From the NCBI GenBank assembly GCA_016211085.1, contig JACQSY010000015.1, positions 1 through 64,000 on the forward strand: DNA of 64,000 nucleotides, given 5' to 3'. The DNA comes from Acidobacteriota bacterium. Its GTDB lineage: Bacteria > Acidobacteriota > UBA6911 > RPQK01 > JACQSY01. This document shows positions 52,992 through 62,244 of the stretch, piece after piece. The position numbers and the translations under genes are program-made. The notes under the pieces are model-generated. The model ran no database searches. It was given only the letters and a program-made list of their open reading frames with translations, and was not told the DNA's origin. Positions within the stretch are counted from its first letter, which is position 1. Each line of letters starts with the position of its first letter.

Positions 52992-54018
52992 AAACCCGTT
53001 GGACCCGCTGTCCGATTGAGGTCAGCACCTCGTAAGGAATGGTTTGCAGTTTCCGTGCCACCTGGTGGGCTGACAACGGTGAATCGACTTCGTTTTCCAG
53101 CAGAGCGACTTCTTCTCCAGGTTCAGCTTCGGGAATATCAGTCAAATCGACGGCTGTCAAATCCATACTGATCCTGCCGGCTATCGGCGCCAGCCGGCTC
53201 CGTACTCGGACGGCACCAGCGTTTGATAGAAGCCGGTTGTAACCATCGGCATATCCAACCGGCAGGACGCCGACCCGGCTGTCACGTTTGGCCACAAATG
53301 TCCGCCCATAGCCCACACTCTCCCCACCTGGTACATCACGCAGCGAAAAAATGACCGTTTTCCATGACAAAACCGGCAACACATAATCAATTTCTGGACA
53401 GGGTGGGATCCCGTATAAAGCAAGGCCGATGCGCACAGCATCCAGATGCGACTCGGGATAGCGCAATCCGGCACTATCACTGATATGTCGCCGGCATTTG
53501 GCGCCGCTGGTTGCCTCAAGAAAACGCTGAAGCTGCAATTCAGAGAAGGCCCTGTTGGTTCCCGAAGCTGCGAAATGTGAAAAGACACCTTGCACCCTGC
53601 CTCCGATCTTCTTAAGGAAGGCCGGCGCTTCCTGCCACGGAATTCCCAGCCGGTTCAGACCGGTGTCGATCTTGACCTCAATTTTGACAGGTGCAGGCGG
53701 AACGCGTTCATCAAAGACACTTGCTGTCAGGTCGTATTCGAGGAAAGTCCTCTCGTCTCCCTCTGGACAACCGCCGAGTACCAGAATGGATGAATTGGGT
53801 ACGAACTGGCGCAGTTCAATAGCTTCTTCCAGAGTGGCCACGGTGAAGTTACGAATACCATCCCGGTAAAGCCGATGCGCCACTCCGGCCACGCCATGGC
53901 CATATGCGTTGGCTTTGACCACGGCAATAATATCCGTGGACGTCTGAAGGTGAGCACGGATGTTCTCGATATTGTGCGTCAGGCGAGGCAGAGAGATTTC
54001 AGCCCAGGATCGACTCAT
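52975..54018 (-). CDS. alr: Alanine racemase
   Basis: The enzyme has 347 residues and makes D-alanine for peptidoglycan using PLP. The PLP Lys35 is in VVKANAYGHGVAGVAHR, the catalytic Tyr in ESVGYGRTFVA, and IDTGLNRLG, GYADGYNRLL and IAGRISMDL are visible. Between SVFDERV and the PPAPVKIEVKIDTG strand it lacks about ten residues present in well-known alanine racemases, an in-frame loss of a short helix. It is coupled to dnaB by a 4-base overlap (ATGA). Confidence 0.92.
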   Translation of the reverse strand: MSRSWAEISLPRLTHNIENIRAHLQTSTDIIAVVKANAYGHGVAGVAHRLYRDGIRNFTVATLEEAIELRQFVPNSSILVLGGCPEGDERTFLEYDLTASVFDERVPPAPVKIEVKIDTGLNRLGIPWQEAPAFLKKIGGRVQGVFSHFAASGTNRAFSELQLQRFLEATSGAKCRRHISDSAGLRYPESHLDAVRIGLALYGIPPCPEIDYVLPVLSWKTVIFSLRDVPGGESVGYGRTFVAKRDSRVGVLPVGYADGYNRLLSNAGAVRVRSRLAPIAGRISMDLTAVDLTDIPEAEPGEEVALLENEVDSPLSAHQVARKLQTIPYEVLTSIGQRVQRVYVNEQ

Positions 54019-55388
54019 TCATGCCCGGCAGAGAGGTTTTCAAATTTGGTCCACTGGTCAATAAAAGCCAATTTGACCGTATAGCCTGCGGGGCCGTTCC
54101 TTTGTTTTGCAATGATGATCTGAGCGACTCCCGAATCTTCCGAAGGATCTTCCTCCTTGTGGTACTGGTCTTCGCGATAAATAAACAACACCACGTCCGC
54201 GTCTTGTTCGATGGAGCCCGATTCCCGAAGATCGGAAAGTTTCGGTTTATGGTCTTCTCCACGCCGTTGCTCAGGAGCACGGCTTAGCTGCGAGATGGCG
54301 ACGACCGGGATGTTGAGTTCTTTGGCCAGTGCTTTCAACCCTCGCGAGATCGCAGCAATTTCCTGCTGGCGATTTTCATAACGGGTCCTAGTGCCGAGCA
54401 CGGAAGCGGCCATAAGCTGAAGGTAATCAACCATGAGCAGGTCCAGTCCATGTTCAGCCTTCAGGCGGCGCGCCTTAGAGCGCATTTCACCCATTGAAAT
54501 ACCGGGCGTATCATCGATAAAAATCGAAGCCTGGGCCAACGTGCTCATTGCCCGCGCTAATTTGCTCCAATCCTCTTTGGAGAGAAACCCCGACCGTACT
54601 TTATGGCCATCCACTCTGGCTTCAGCACACAACAGGCGAGTCACCAACTGGTTTGATGACATCTCCAAGCTGAAAAACCCGACAGTTTTTTTCCCGCGAG
54701 TTGCAGCATGTTGGGCTATGTTCAGCGCCAGACTGGTTTTTCCGAGTCCGGGTCGTGCCGCCACGATGATCAGATCAGATTTCTGAAGGCCACAGGTCAG
54801 CCGATCCAGCTCGATAAAGCCCGAAGCGATTCCGGTGATCAGCTCTTTGCGATGATAGAGCGATTCGATGTGCTGGTAAGTGGCCGGAAGAAGATCTTGC
54901 AATTGTGAAAAGCCCCGGGTGGATTTCTGCTGGCTGATTTCGAAAATGGATCGTTCGGCGGCCTCCAGTAATTCAGCAGCATTTTCTTCGTTGGACAGGC
55001 CGCGCGTCACGATCTCATTGGCGAAATGCACAAGTCTGCGCAACAGCGCCTTTTCCTTCACTATGCGCGCGTAGTGTTCCAGGTTGGAAAGGCGCGGCAC
55101 ACCATCCAGAAGCGACGCCACGTAGGACACACCGCCTGTGGCCTCAAGAACTGACTCTCTTTGGAGTTCCTCAATCAACGTGAGCGAGTCGATGGCATGC
55201 GAGGCTGCGCTAAGGCGCGCCATTGTGGAAAAGATTCTGCGATGCCCCTCCAGAAAGAAGTCTTCGGATGTCAGAATCTCCGCGGCCTGGTCGAGCAGAG
55301 CATTGTCGAGAAGTATGGCGCCTAACACGGCACGCTCCGCATCCAAATTCTGGGGGAGGGTTTTCTCCGGAAGGACGTCCACTGCCAT
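54015..55388 (-). CDS. dnaB: Replicative DNA helicase DnaB
   Basis: The enzyme has 457 residues, the hexameric helicase at the replication fork. An N-terminal domain (PQNLDAERAVLGAILLDNALLDQAAEIL, region 12-39) is followed by a RecA-type motor with Walker A AARPGLGKTSLALNIA, FFSLEMSSNQLVTRLL, LDLLMVDYLQLM (Walker B) and AISQLSRAPEQR (arginine finger region). A perfect TATAAT box lies 6 bases upstream of the ATG. Confidence 0.96.
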   Translation of the reverse strand: MAVDVLPEKTLPQNLDAERAVLGAILLDNALLDQAAEILTSEDFFLEGHRRIFSTMARLSAASHAIDSLTLIEELQRESVLEATGGVSYVASLLDGVPRLSNLEHYARIVKEKALLRRLVHFANEIVTRGLSNEENAAELLEAAERSIFEISQQKSTRGFSQLQDLLPATYQHIESLYHRKELITGIASGFIELDRLTCGLQKSDLIIVAARPGLGKTSLALNIAQHAATRGKKTVGFFSLEMSSNQLVTRLLCAEARVDGHKVRSGFLSKEDWSKLARAMSTLAQASIFIDDTPGISMGEMRSKARRLKAEHGLDLLMVDYLQLMAASVLGTRTRYENRQQEIAAISRGLKALAKELNIPVVAISQLSRAPEQRRGEDHKPKLSDLRESGSIEQDADVVLFIYREDQYHKEEDPSEDSGVAQIIIAKQRNGPAGYTVKLAFIDQWTKFENLSAGHE

Positions 55389-55394
55389 GCGGGT

Positions 55395-55400
55395 ATTATA
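55395..55400 (-). promoter_or_regulatory. -10 box of a probable leaderless dnaB promoter
   Basis: Perfect TATAAT on the minus strand ends 6 bases before the dnaB ATG (55388), so the start site would fall at or beside the ATG. No matching -35 was found. The rest of the 120-bp gap to rplI holds nothing else recognisable. Confidence 0.5.
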
Positions 55401-55508
55401 ACCAGCGGGGGCGAGAAAACACGGAAATGCTCAGCAACAGAAATAAAAAGGGATGAACACTTCGAAAATCCACAGTTCAGATCTAAATTGGAGCGGATCG
55501 GGCGTTCC

Positions 55509-56246
55509 TTACTCCGCTTCCTTCTTTTTCTTGCTGGGTCGCTTACTCTCTTTTTTGCTTGGCTTTAGCTCTTCGCTAGGGGTGGCCTTGCGCGCTTTCC
55601 GTTCAGATTCGGCAGCCTTTTCTCCGGAGCGAGCGGAGGCTGCAACACGGCCTTTTTTCGCCGGCTGCTTTTCCACCTCGGGCTGGACCTGGAGTGAAGG
55701 CCGCGCACTGAGCTGTTCGATATCGCGAAGCTTTGAATCCAGCTCCGCGATGATTCGTTCGCTTTCCTCGTCTTTCTTTTTGACCTTGGTGATGGTTTCA
55801 TCACCCTCCACCACCACGGAAAGCAGCAATTCGGCTTTCACATCGCTGTGCAACAGCACCGAGATTCTATGGTTACCTATGGTCTTGACCGGCTGCTGCA
55901 GAAGGATTCTTCTTCGATCCAAATGAATGCCGTTTTGTTCGAGAAGATCGGTCAGGTCCTTTGAAGTCACCGATCCAAACAGCACTCCGGTTTCACCTGC
56001 TTTTCGAGAAAGGATAACATGTAGTTGGTTCAGCTCGTTGGCCAGGAGTTCAGCTTCCCCGCGGAATTTTGCCTCTTTCCTGGCAAACGCCAGTTGCTGC
56101 TGCTCGATCATTTTGAGATTGCCCGGCGTCACCGGAATGGCCAGCTTCTTCGGGATCAGGTAATTACGGCCATAACCCTCGGCCACTCTTACCACCTCAC
56201 CCCGCCGTCCCAGGTGAAAAACATCATCTATCAATATCACTTGCAT
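55509..56246 (-). CDS. rplI: Ribosomal protein L9 with a long lysine/alanine-rich C-terminal extension
   Basis: The protein has 245 residues against about 150 in typical L9. The N-terminal ribosome-binding domain is canonical (MQVILIDDVFHLGRRGEVV, VAEGYGRNYLIPKKLAIPVT), followed by the long helix and a C-terminal domain to about residue 150. The last 90 residues (KKDEESERIIAELDSKL, then Glu/Lys/Ser/Ala/Pro-rich repeats to KKKKEAE) are low-complexity, basic and probably disordered, a feature not found in most bacteria. The ATG at 56246 is the start used by homologues. Confidence 0.92.
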   Translation of the reverse strand: MQVILIDDVFHLGRRGEVVRVAEGYGRNYLIPKKLAIPVTPGNLKMIEQQQLAFARKEAKFRGEAELLANELNQLHVILSRKAGETGVLFGSVTSKDLTDLLEQNGIHLDRRRILLQQPVKTIGNHRISVLLHSDVKAELLLSVVVEGDETITKVKKKDEESERIIAELDSKLRDIEQLSARPSLQVQPEVEKQPAKKGRVAASARSGEKAAESERKARKATPSEELKPSKKESKRPSKKKKEAE

Positions 56247-56303
56247 ATGAAAACCTCTGCACAGGAACAGCACCCATCGCGGGCTGCTTTGGATAGGATA
56301 CCC

Positions 56304-56516
56304 TTACTCCGCGACGTGGGGGAGCAACGCCAGGTGCCGGGCCCGTTTGATGGCCAGCGCCAGCATGCGCTGGTGGCTGGCACAGACGCCGGAAATCCGG
56401 CGGGGCAATACCCGTGCGCGTTCCGGAACAAACTGGGAGAGAATACGAACATCCTTGTAATCAATATAGTCGATCCGCTCGGCGCAAAATTTACAGAATT
56501 TCCTCCGTCTCACCAC
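56304..56516 (-). CDS. rpsR: Ribosomal protein S18
   Basis: The protein has 70 residues and sits on the 30S platform with S6. The sequence [20 protein letters not shown], then [27 protein letters not shown] is typical; the CXXC and downstream Cys suggest the zinc-binding form. The start is a GTG 3 bases after the rpsF stop. rplI starts 57 bases later. Confidence 0.95.
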   Translation of the reverse strand: MVRRRKFCKFCAERIDYIDYKDVRILSQFVPERARVLPRRISGVCASHQRMLALAIKRARHLALLPHVAE

Positions 56517-56519
56517 AGG

Positions 56520-56933
56520 CTACTCCTTCTCTATTTCCATCTCCTCGCTAATCGGCTCTTGCCGACGAGGAGGCGAAATGGCACGTTTCTTTTTCCGCAC
56601 TTCACGGCGTGCTTTGAACTTATCGGCCCTTTTCAAGTCTAGATCCGTGCGCACGGATAAGAACCGAATCACGTTGTCAGTCACTTTAAAACGCCGCTCC
56701 AACTCCAGAACCGCATCACCAGAACCCGCTTCCAGGGTCATAGTGACGTAAATACCTTCGTTGTGTTTTTTCACCGGAAAGGCGAGACGGCGTTTTCCCC
56801 ATTGGTCCACGTTGAGGATTCTTGCGCCCTTTTCTTCCGCCGACTTCTTGAAGGACTGCACTGCCTGATCGACTTCGTCCTCCGTCAATGTTGGCGTGAG
56901 GACGAACACCACTTCATATTTCCTGAGCGACAT
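56520..56933 (-). CDS. rpsF: Ribosomal protein S6
   Basis: The protein has 137 residues and pairs with S18 on the 30S subunit. MSLRKYEVVFVLTPTLTEDEV is the usual first strand; WGKRRLAFPVKKHNEGIYVTM and DNVIRFLSVRTD follow. A basic/acidic tail (RREVRKKKRAISPPRRQEPISEEMEIEKE, from about residue 110) is longer than in E. coli. Upstream, AAGGAG lies 6 bases before the ATG and a run of nine T residues lies before that; a TAAAAT box 40 bases upstream may add an internal promoter. Confidence 0.95.
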   Translation of the reverse strand: MSLRKYEVVFVLTPTLTEDEVDQAVQSFKKSAEEKGARILNVDQWGKRRLAFPVKKHNEGIYVTMTLEAGSGDAVLELERRFKVTDNVIRFLSVRTDLDLKRADKFKARREVRKKKRAISPPRRQEPISEEMEIEKE

Positions 56934-56983
56934 TGATCTCCTTCACTGTAAAAAAAAATTTATTTTAGCACACTCTCGGGAGT

Positions 56984-58984
56984 TCAACGCAGAAGCGGTG
57001 CAATCACCAGGGAAACGATGGACATCAGCTTGATTAGGATATTCATGGAAGGGCCGGTGGTGTCTTTGAAGGGATCTCCGACAGTATCTCCCACCACGGC
57101 GGCTTTGTGGGCCTCCGAGCCTTTACCCCCCAGCTGACCTTTCTCAATCAGTTTCTTGGCATTGTCCCAAGCCGCGCCTGCATTGGCCATAAACAGAGCC
57201 AGTAAGACCCCTGAGAGCGTGGCCCCCGCCAACATCCCACCCAGACCTTCAGCACCGAGTACGGTCCCAATGATGACCGGCATCAGCACCGCCAACATTC
57301 CTGGAAAGATCATTTCCTTGAGTGCTGCCTGCGTCGAGATATCGATACAACGGGCCGTATCGGGTTTGGCAGTACCTTGCATCAAGCCTGGTATTTCACG
57401 GAATTGACGCCTCACTTCCTCGACCATTTTAAAAGCCGCTTTCCCTACCGAGGACATGGTGAGATCGGCGATATAAAAGGGCAAGATTCCGCCTACAAAC
57501 AAGCCTGTGACCACAATGGGATTGGTAAGGTCCAGGGACTTCAATCCTACTGTCTGCACGTACGCGGAAAACAGCGCCAATGCGGTAAGGGCGGCTGATC
57601 CAATGGCAAATCCCTTGCCAATAGCCGCGGTGGTGTTGCCAAGCGCATCCAGGCTGTCGGTGATTTCACGGGTCTCGGGGCCGAGCTTGCTCATTTGAGA
57701 AATTCCACCCGCGTTATCGGCTATAGGCCCATATGCGTCTACGGACATAGTTATTCCCACGGTGGCTAGCATACCCACCGCCGCAATGCTGATTCCGTAA
57801 AGACCCGCGTAGTTGTATGAAATCAGAATAGCGCCACAAATCGTTAACACCGGAAGCGCGGTGGACTGCATGCCCACGGCAAGACCACTGATGATGTTGG
57901 TGGCGACTCCGGTTTTGCAGGAGTCGGCAATTTTTTGGATCGGTTTTCCCGACGTGTACCATTCAGTGATCAGGCCAATGACCACTCCTGAAATAGCGCC
58001 CACAAGGACGCTGTAAAAAATTCCCAGTTCCACTTCCAAAATGTTTACCACCAAAAATGTGCCGGCCAGCAGCAGGGCCGCACTCACATAGGTAGAATTG
58101 CGGAGGGAGGCCGCCGGGCCCAGCGTCCGCAGAATACGCATGGACAGAATGCCTGCTATTGAAGCGATCAGGCCAATCAAACCCAGGAAGATCGGCAACG
58201 CCATGTAAACAGACTGATTCTCGCTGGTGATATTGAGAAATCTGGAGGTGCCAGCCGCCGCAATCGCAATGGTGGCAACCATAGAACCAACATAGCTTTC
58301 AAAGATATCCGCTCCCATTCCGGCAGTATCACCGACACAATCCCCCACGTTATCCGCTATCGTTGCAGGATTGCGGGGATCATCTTCCGGAATACCGGCC
58401 TCGACTTTCCCTACCAAGTCTGCCCCCACGTCGGCGGTCTTTGTGTAAATTCCGCCGCCGACCCGCGCGAACAGCGCAATAGAACTGGCGCCCATCCCAT
58501 AGCCGGTAATATCCCCGGCATCCAACGTTCCTCTCAAATAAAGAAGGAATGCCAACCCGATGCCGAGTAGCCCCAGACTTGCCACCGAAAGCCCCATCAC
58601 GGCACCGCCGTAAAACGCGACGTTTAAAGCTTGAATCAAACCGGAGTCCCGAGCCGCTTGCGAAGTACGCACGTTGGCCCGAGTGGCCGCTTTCATGCCA
58701 AAAAAACCCGCCAAAATGGAACTCAGTGCGCCGAAAATGAAGGCGAGAGCTGTCCACAGTGAGATGGCCCACGACAGAAGCGCGAACACAAGCAGGACAA
58801 AGCCGGCCAGAATGGTGTACTCGCGCCGCAAAAAAACCATCGCCCCTTGATGGATGGCGTCGGAGATCTCAATCATCAATCCGTCAGTGACGGTTATTCG
58901 TTTAATCGAGAAGTAAATCCAAGCAGCAAAGCCCAGCCCAATCAGACCACCAATCGGAAATATCAGCGGGTAGGAATCAAGCAT
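56984..58984 (-). CDS. hppA: Membrane-bound ion-pumping pyrophosphatase, K+-dependent type
   Basis: The protein has 666 residues and about 16 membrane helices. It couples pyrophosphate hydrolysis to H+ or Na+ export. The substrate loops [35 protein letters not shown] (about 185-225) and [12 protein letters not shown] are intact. The [10 protein letters not shown] motif has Ala and Gly where K+-independent enzymes have Lys and Thr, so the enzyme should need K+. Whether the pumped ion is H+ or Na+ cannot be read by eye. It follows pth by 3 bases and precedes rpsF. Confidence 0.94.
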   Translation of the reverse strand: MLDSYPLIFPIGGLIGLGFAAWIYFSIKRITVTDGLMIEISDAIHQGAMVFLRREYTILAGFVLLVFALLSWAISLWTALAFIFGALSSILAGFFGMKAATRANVRTSQAARDSGLIQALNVAFYGGAVMGLSVASLGLLGIGLAFLLYLRGTLDAGDITGYGMGASSIALFARVGGGIYTKTADVGADLVGKVEAGIPEDDPRNPATIADNVGDCVGDTAGMGADIFESYVGSMVATIAIAAAGTSRFLNITSENQSVYMALPIFLGLIGLIASIAGILSMRILRTLGPAASLRNSTYVSAALLLAGTFLVVNILEVELGIFYSVLVGAISGVVIGLITEWYTSGKPIQKIADSCKTGVATNIISGLAVGMQSTALPVLTICGAILISYNYAGLYGISIAAVGMLATVGITMSVDAYGPIADNAGGISQMSKLGPETREITDSLDALGNTTAAIGKGFAIGSAALTALALFSAYVQTVGLKSLDLTNPIVVTGLFVGGILPFYIADLTMSSVGKAAFKMVEEVRRQFREIPGLMQGTAKPDTARCIDISTQAALKEMIFPGMLAVLMPVIIGTVLGAEGLGGMLAGATLSGVLLALFMANAGAAWDNAKKLIEKGQLGGKGSEAHKAAVVGDTVGDPFKDTTGPSMNILIKLMSIVSLVIAPLLR

Positions 58985-58987
58985 TGC

Positions 58988-59584
58988 TCAATCTTCGGCT
59001 ACAGGTTTAAGGCGGTTTTTCGAACGTTCGTTGAACACGGACATGGCGCGATCCAGACCGTCCACAATAATGGTTCGAATGGCTTCAATGGCCAGATCGA
59101 TCATTTCATCCACAACCTTCCTCTCAGTTTTCGTGAAATTGCTCAAAACAAATTGCGAATAATCCTCCAGTGGTGTTTCCCCCGGAGAAATTCCCACCCG
59201 CAGGCGGGGAATCTGAGTTCCGAAAGACTGGATGATCGACTCCATCCCTTTCTGCCCCCCCGAGCTTCCCGATCTTCGAACCCGTATCGACCCGAGAGGC
59301 AGATCAATATCGTCGTAGACAATCAGCATTTGGGACAGATCCAGCGGATAGTGCTTTAAGAGTTCTTGCAGAGCACTTCCACTGAGATTCATGAAGGTCT
59401 GTGGCTTGGCAAGGACCACGATTTCTCCCGACTGCTCCAGCATGCAGGTCAATGATCGGGCGAAAATGCTCTCGAACTTCTTGCCATGTTGTTCCGCCAG
59501 CCGGTCCAGGATCATGAATCCTATATTGTGACGGCTTTTGCGGTACTGGGGACCGGGGTTGCCCAGGCCGGCGATGAGGTACAC
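58988..59584 (-). CDS. pth: Peptidyl-tRNA hydrolase
   Basis: The enzyme has 198 residues and recycles peptidyl-tRNA dropped by ribosomes. It has GLGNPGPQY, RHNIGF (catalytic His), KPQTFMNLSG (Asn) and VYDDIDLPLG (Asp). The later Asn of GHNGLKS is Lys here (GGQKGMES), a substitution seen in other bacteria too. It lies 6 bases downstream of rplY. Confidence 0.94.
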   Translation of the reverse strand: MYLIAGLGNPGPQYRKSRHNIGFMILDRLAEQHGKKFESIFARSLTCMLEQSGEIVVLAKPQTFMNLSGSALQELLKHYPLDLSQMLIVYDDIDLPLGSIRVRRSGSSGGQKGMESIIQSFGTQIPRLRVGISPGETPLEDYSQFVLSNFTKTERKVVDEMIDLAIEAIRTIIVDGLDRAMSVFNERSKNRLKPVAED

Positions 59585-59590
59585 TCAGAA

Positions 59591-60253
59591 TTACTCCTCT
59601 TCCCCTTCAGCTTTCCCTTCTTCAGCTTTACCTTTCTTGATGACCTCAGGTTCTGCGGCCACTGGTTCCACCACTGCTTCCACAACACGCTCAATGTGCG
59701 GCGGCACCACAGTTACCACTACCAGTTCTGCATCCGAAAGGACCCTGATTTTGGAATGGTCCACCGGTATGTTCTCCACGCGTATGGAATCACCGATAGC
59801 CAGACTCGAGACTTCAACGCGCAAGCGATCCGGGACATCACGAGGCAAACATTCTACCTCCACCTCACGGAGCACGATGTCCAGCACGCCCCCCGTTTCT
59901 TTTACTCCCTTGGGCACTCCCACAGCTTCTATGGGCACTTTGAATTCCATCATGCGATCCATGGCAATGGCCTGAAAATCCGCATGCAGCAGACGCCCTT
60001 GTACGGGATGAAGCTGGTATTCTTTGATCAGAACCTCCTTGGGGCTGCCATCGATGCTCAGCTTGAAGATGGTGTTGTGCCCGGTTTCCGAATGCAGGAT
60101 ATGAATTACATCTTTTGGATCTACGCTGATGGGGAGCGGCGCCATGCCTTCGCCGTACACGACGGCTGGAATTTTGCCGGTTCGCCTCAGCTGCCGATTG
60201 GCATTCTTTCCAAAAGTCTTTCTCGGCTCCGCGTTTACGATCATTTCAGCCAT
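59591..60253 (-). CDS. rplY: Ribosomal protein L25 (Ctc/TL5 type)
   Basis: The protein has 220 residues. The N-terminal L25 domain binds 5S rRNA (NAEPRKTFGKNANRQLRRTGKIPAVVYG, about 6-33) and a C-terminal beta domain follows, as in the two-domain CTC/TL5 form. An acidic Glu/Lys tail ends the protein (KKGKAEEGKAEGEEE). The ATG has AAGGAG 9 bases upstream. The gap to prs is 92 bases without a recognisable feature. Confidence 0.94.
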   Translation of the reverse strand: MAEMIVNAEPRKTFGKNANRQLRRTGKIPAVVYGEGMAPLPISVDPKDVIHILHSETGHNTIFKLSIDGSPKEVLIKEYQLHPVQGRLLHADFQAIAMDRMMEFKVPIEAVGVPKGVKETGGVLDIVLREVEVECLPRDVPDRLRVEVSSLAIGDSIRVENIPVDHSKIRVLSDAELVVVTVVPPHIERVVEAVVEPVAAEPEVIKKGKAEEGKAEGEEE

Positions 60254-60345
60254 TTGTCAGACTCCTTACTCTCATCTTCCCCAAATACAAACTTATTATT
60301 TTAGCTTAGCTGGGATTTCTTGAACAGAAAGTGCCGCTATCGCTA

Positions 60346-61281
60346 TTACACGAAGAGACGGCTCACCGACGTCTCTTCATGAATCGACTTGATGGCTTCC
60401 CCCAGAAGCCCGGCCACGCTGAGAACCTTAATCTTGGAAACCTGCTTTTCCGGGGAAAGCTGAATGGTATTGGTAACAATAACCTGCTCAAAGTGCGAAT
60501 CCACAATTCTCTTTACTGCAGGCCCTGAAAGCACCGCGTGGGTTGACGCGGCAAACAGACGACACGCGCCTTCTCTCTTCAGGGCCTCAATCGCCCTCAA
60601 CATTGTGCCCGCCGTGTCAATAATATCGTCAACGATAATAATGTTCTTGCCAACAACATCTCCCACGATGTTCATGACTTCCGCTTCGTTGTCGGCGACT
60701 CGCCGCTTGTCAATAATCGCCAGACCGGCATTCAAACGCTTGGCGTAAGCTCGAGCGCGTTCCACACCTCCGGAATCGGGAGAAACGACGGTGAGGTTTT
60801 CGATTCCAAGTTGCTGGATGAACTCCAGAATTATAGGCGTGGCGAAAAGGTGATCAACCGGGATATCAAAAAAACCCTGAATCTGCCCTACATGAAGGTC
60901 CATCGTGAGCATCCGATGGGTTCCGGCAGCCGAGATAAGATCTCCAACCAGCTTTGCGGTGATGGGGACTCGAGGTTTATCTTTCCTGTCCTGCCGGGCG
61001 TACCCGTAGTAGGGGACGACGGCGGTAATTCTCTTTGCAGAAGATCGCTTGAAAGCGTCGATCATGATGAGCATTTCCATGAGGTTCTCGTTTACGGGCG
61101 GGCAGGTAGGTTGGACGATGAAAACATCCTGACCGCGAACATTCTCCAAAATCTGGAAATTGACCTCATCATCACTGAATCGCTTGATGCTGCATTCACC
61201 TAAGGGGACACCCAGGTAGTTTGCGATCTCGCAGGCCAGCGTTCGATTGGCACTTCCGCTAAAAATCTTCAGTTCCGTCAT
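60346..61281 (-). CDS. prs: Ribose-phosphate pyrophosphokinase
   Basis: The enzyme has 311 residues and makes PRPP for nucleotides, His and Trp. Motifs are IFSGSANRTLACEIANYLG, FSDDEVNFQILENVRGQDVFIVQ, YGYARQDRKDKPR, MDLHVGQIQGFFDIPVDHL and the PRPP loop IIIVDDIIDTAGTM. It lies 5 bases downstream of ispE, a widely conserved order (ispE-prs-rplY-pth). Confidence 0.95.
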   Translation of the reverse strand: MTELKIFSGSANRTLACEIANYLGVPLGECSIKRFSDDEVNFQILENVRGQDVFIVQPTCPPVNENLMEMLIMIDAFKRSSAKRITAVVPYYGYARQDRKDKPRVPITAKLVGDLISAAGTHRMLTMDLHVGQIQGFFDIPVDHLFATPIILEFIQQLGIENLTVVSPDSGGVERARAYAKRLNAGLAIIDKRRVADNEAEVMNIVGDVVGKNIIIVDDIIDTAGTMLRAIEALKREGACRLFAASTHAVLSGPAVKRIVDSHFEQVIVTNTIQLSPEKQVSKIKVLSVAGLLGEAIKSIHEETSVSRLFV

Positions 61282-61286
61282 TGGTT

Positions 61287-62219
61287 CTATTCAGGAAATT
61301 TCAGACCCGAACGCTTGAACTCGCGCCTGTAAGCGTTCCTGCCCAGGGTGCGACAATGGAACACCCGACCCAAATCGTTCCGTTCCACCGCCTCGGCAGC
61401 CCTGAGACGGCCTTCTGCGGAACTTATCGCCAGGAGGGTGGAGCCGCTCCCGCACAGTAGAATTTTTTCGCAACCCGCCTCCGCCAGGATCTGGCGCACT
61501 CGTTGGAGAAGCGGATATTTCTTAAAGAGCGGAGTCTCGAAATCGTTTTCCAGCAGAGCCGGGGAACACTTAAAGTTTTCAACAGCTTCGCGGAAGTTCT
61601 GCATTTTAGAAGCTGCGCCCCGGCTTGTCAATACGGCTTCAGGAGTCCAGGAGCCCCACATTTCCAGACCATAAGCCTCGCTGGTGCTGATGCTCATTCC
61701 GGGATGCACCAGAAGCAGCTCCCGCTCAGCGTTGTCAGGAAGCGGCGTGATGATTTCCCCTCTCCCCTCCCCCAGAGCGCTCCCACCCCACAGAAAGAAA
61801 GGAACGTCAGAACCGAGACGCCCGCCCAGTTCTGCAAGCTGTGAGAGTGACAGTCCTGCCTCCCATAACTGATTTAACGCCATTAGCGTGACGGCTGCGT
61901 TGCTGGAGCCTCCCCCCAGACCGGCCGACATCGGCACTCTCTTTTTCAGACGGATGAAAACTCCCTTTGTCCCGGAAACATGCTCTCGGAGCAAGCTTGC
62001 CGCCCGCAGGACCAGGTTTTCTCTTACCGGTCCGGGGGACCTGCCGTTAACCTCGAGTTGAATCACCGGCTGATCCAGAACCTGCAATTCCAGGCCATCC
62101 TTCAGATCAACCGTCTGATAGAGGGTCAGGATCTCATGGAACCCGTCGGAGCGTTTCCCCAATATCTTTAGAATCCAGTTCACCTTTGCAAAAGATGGGA
62201 GGGAAAGCAAGGCGGCCAT
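61287..62219 (-). CDS. ispE: 4-diphosphocytidyl-2-C-methyl-D-erythritol kinase
   Basis: The enzyme has 310 residues from the ATG at 62219. This GHMP kinase of the MEP pathway has LPSFAKVNWILKILGKRSDGFHEILTLYQ (region 6-34), the ATP loop MSAGLGGGSSNAAVTLMAL and LLCGSGSTLLAI. An earlier TTG (62237) adds six residues not expected. It starts 25 bases after the TPR gene, whose product has an unrelated role. Confidence 0.93.
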   Translation of the reverse strand: MAALLSLPSFAKVNWILKILGKRSDGFHEILTLYQTVDLKDGLELQVLDQPVIQLEVNGRSPGPVRENLVLRAASLLREHVSGTKGVFIRLKKRVPMSAGLGGGSSNAAVTLMALNQLWEAGLSLSQLAELGGRLGSDVPFFLWGGSALGEGRGEIITPLPDNAERELLLVHPGMSISTSEAYGLEMWGSWTPEAVLTSRGAASKMQNFREAVENFKCSPALLENDFETPLFKKYPLLQRVRQILAEAGCEKILLCGSGSTLLAISSAEGRLRAAEAVERNDLGRVFHCRTLGRNAYRREFKRSGLKFPE

Positions 62220-62244
62220 TAGGAGGATTGCCGTCAAAAAAGGC

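Noticed and set aside
53690-53740. Frameshift in alr
   Set aside because: The missing residues are lost in frame and the reading frame is intact on both sides.
56934-56983. Terminator between hppA and rpsF
   Set aside because: Nine Ts are present on the minus strand, but only a 4-bp stem (ACTC-CCGA-GAGT) precedes them, at a distance. Too weak to call.
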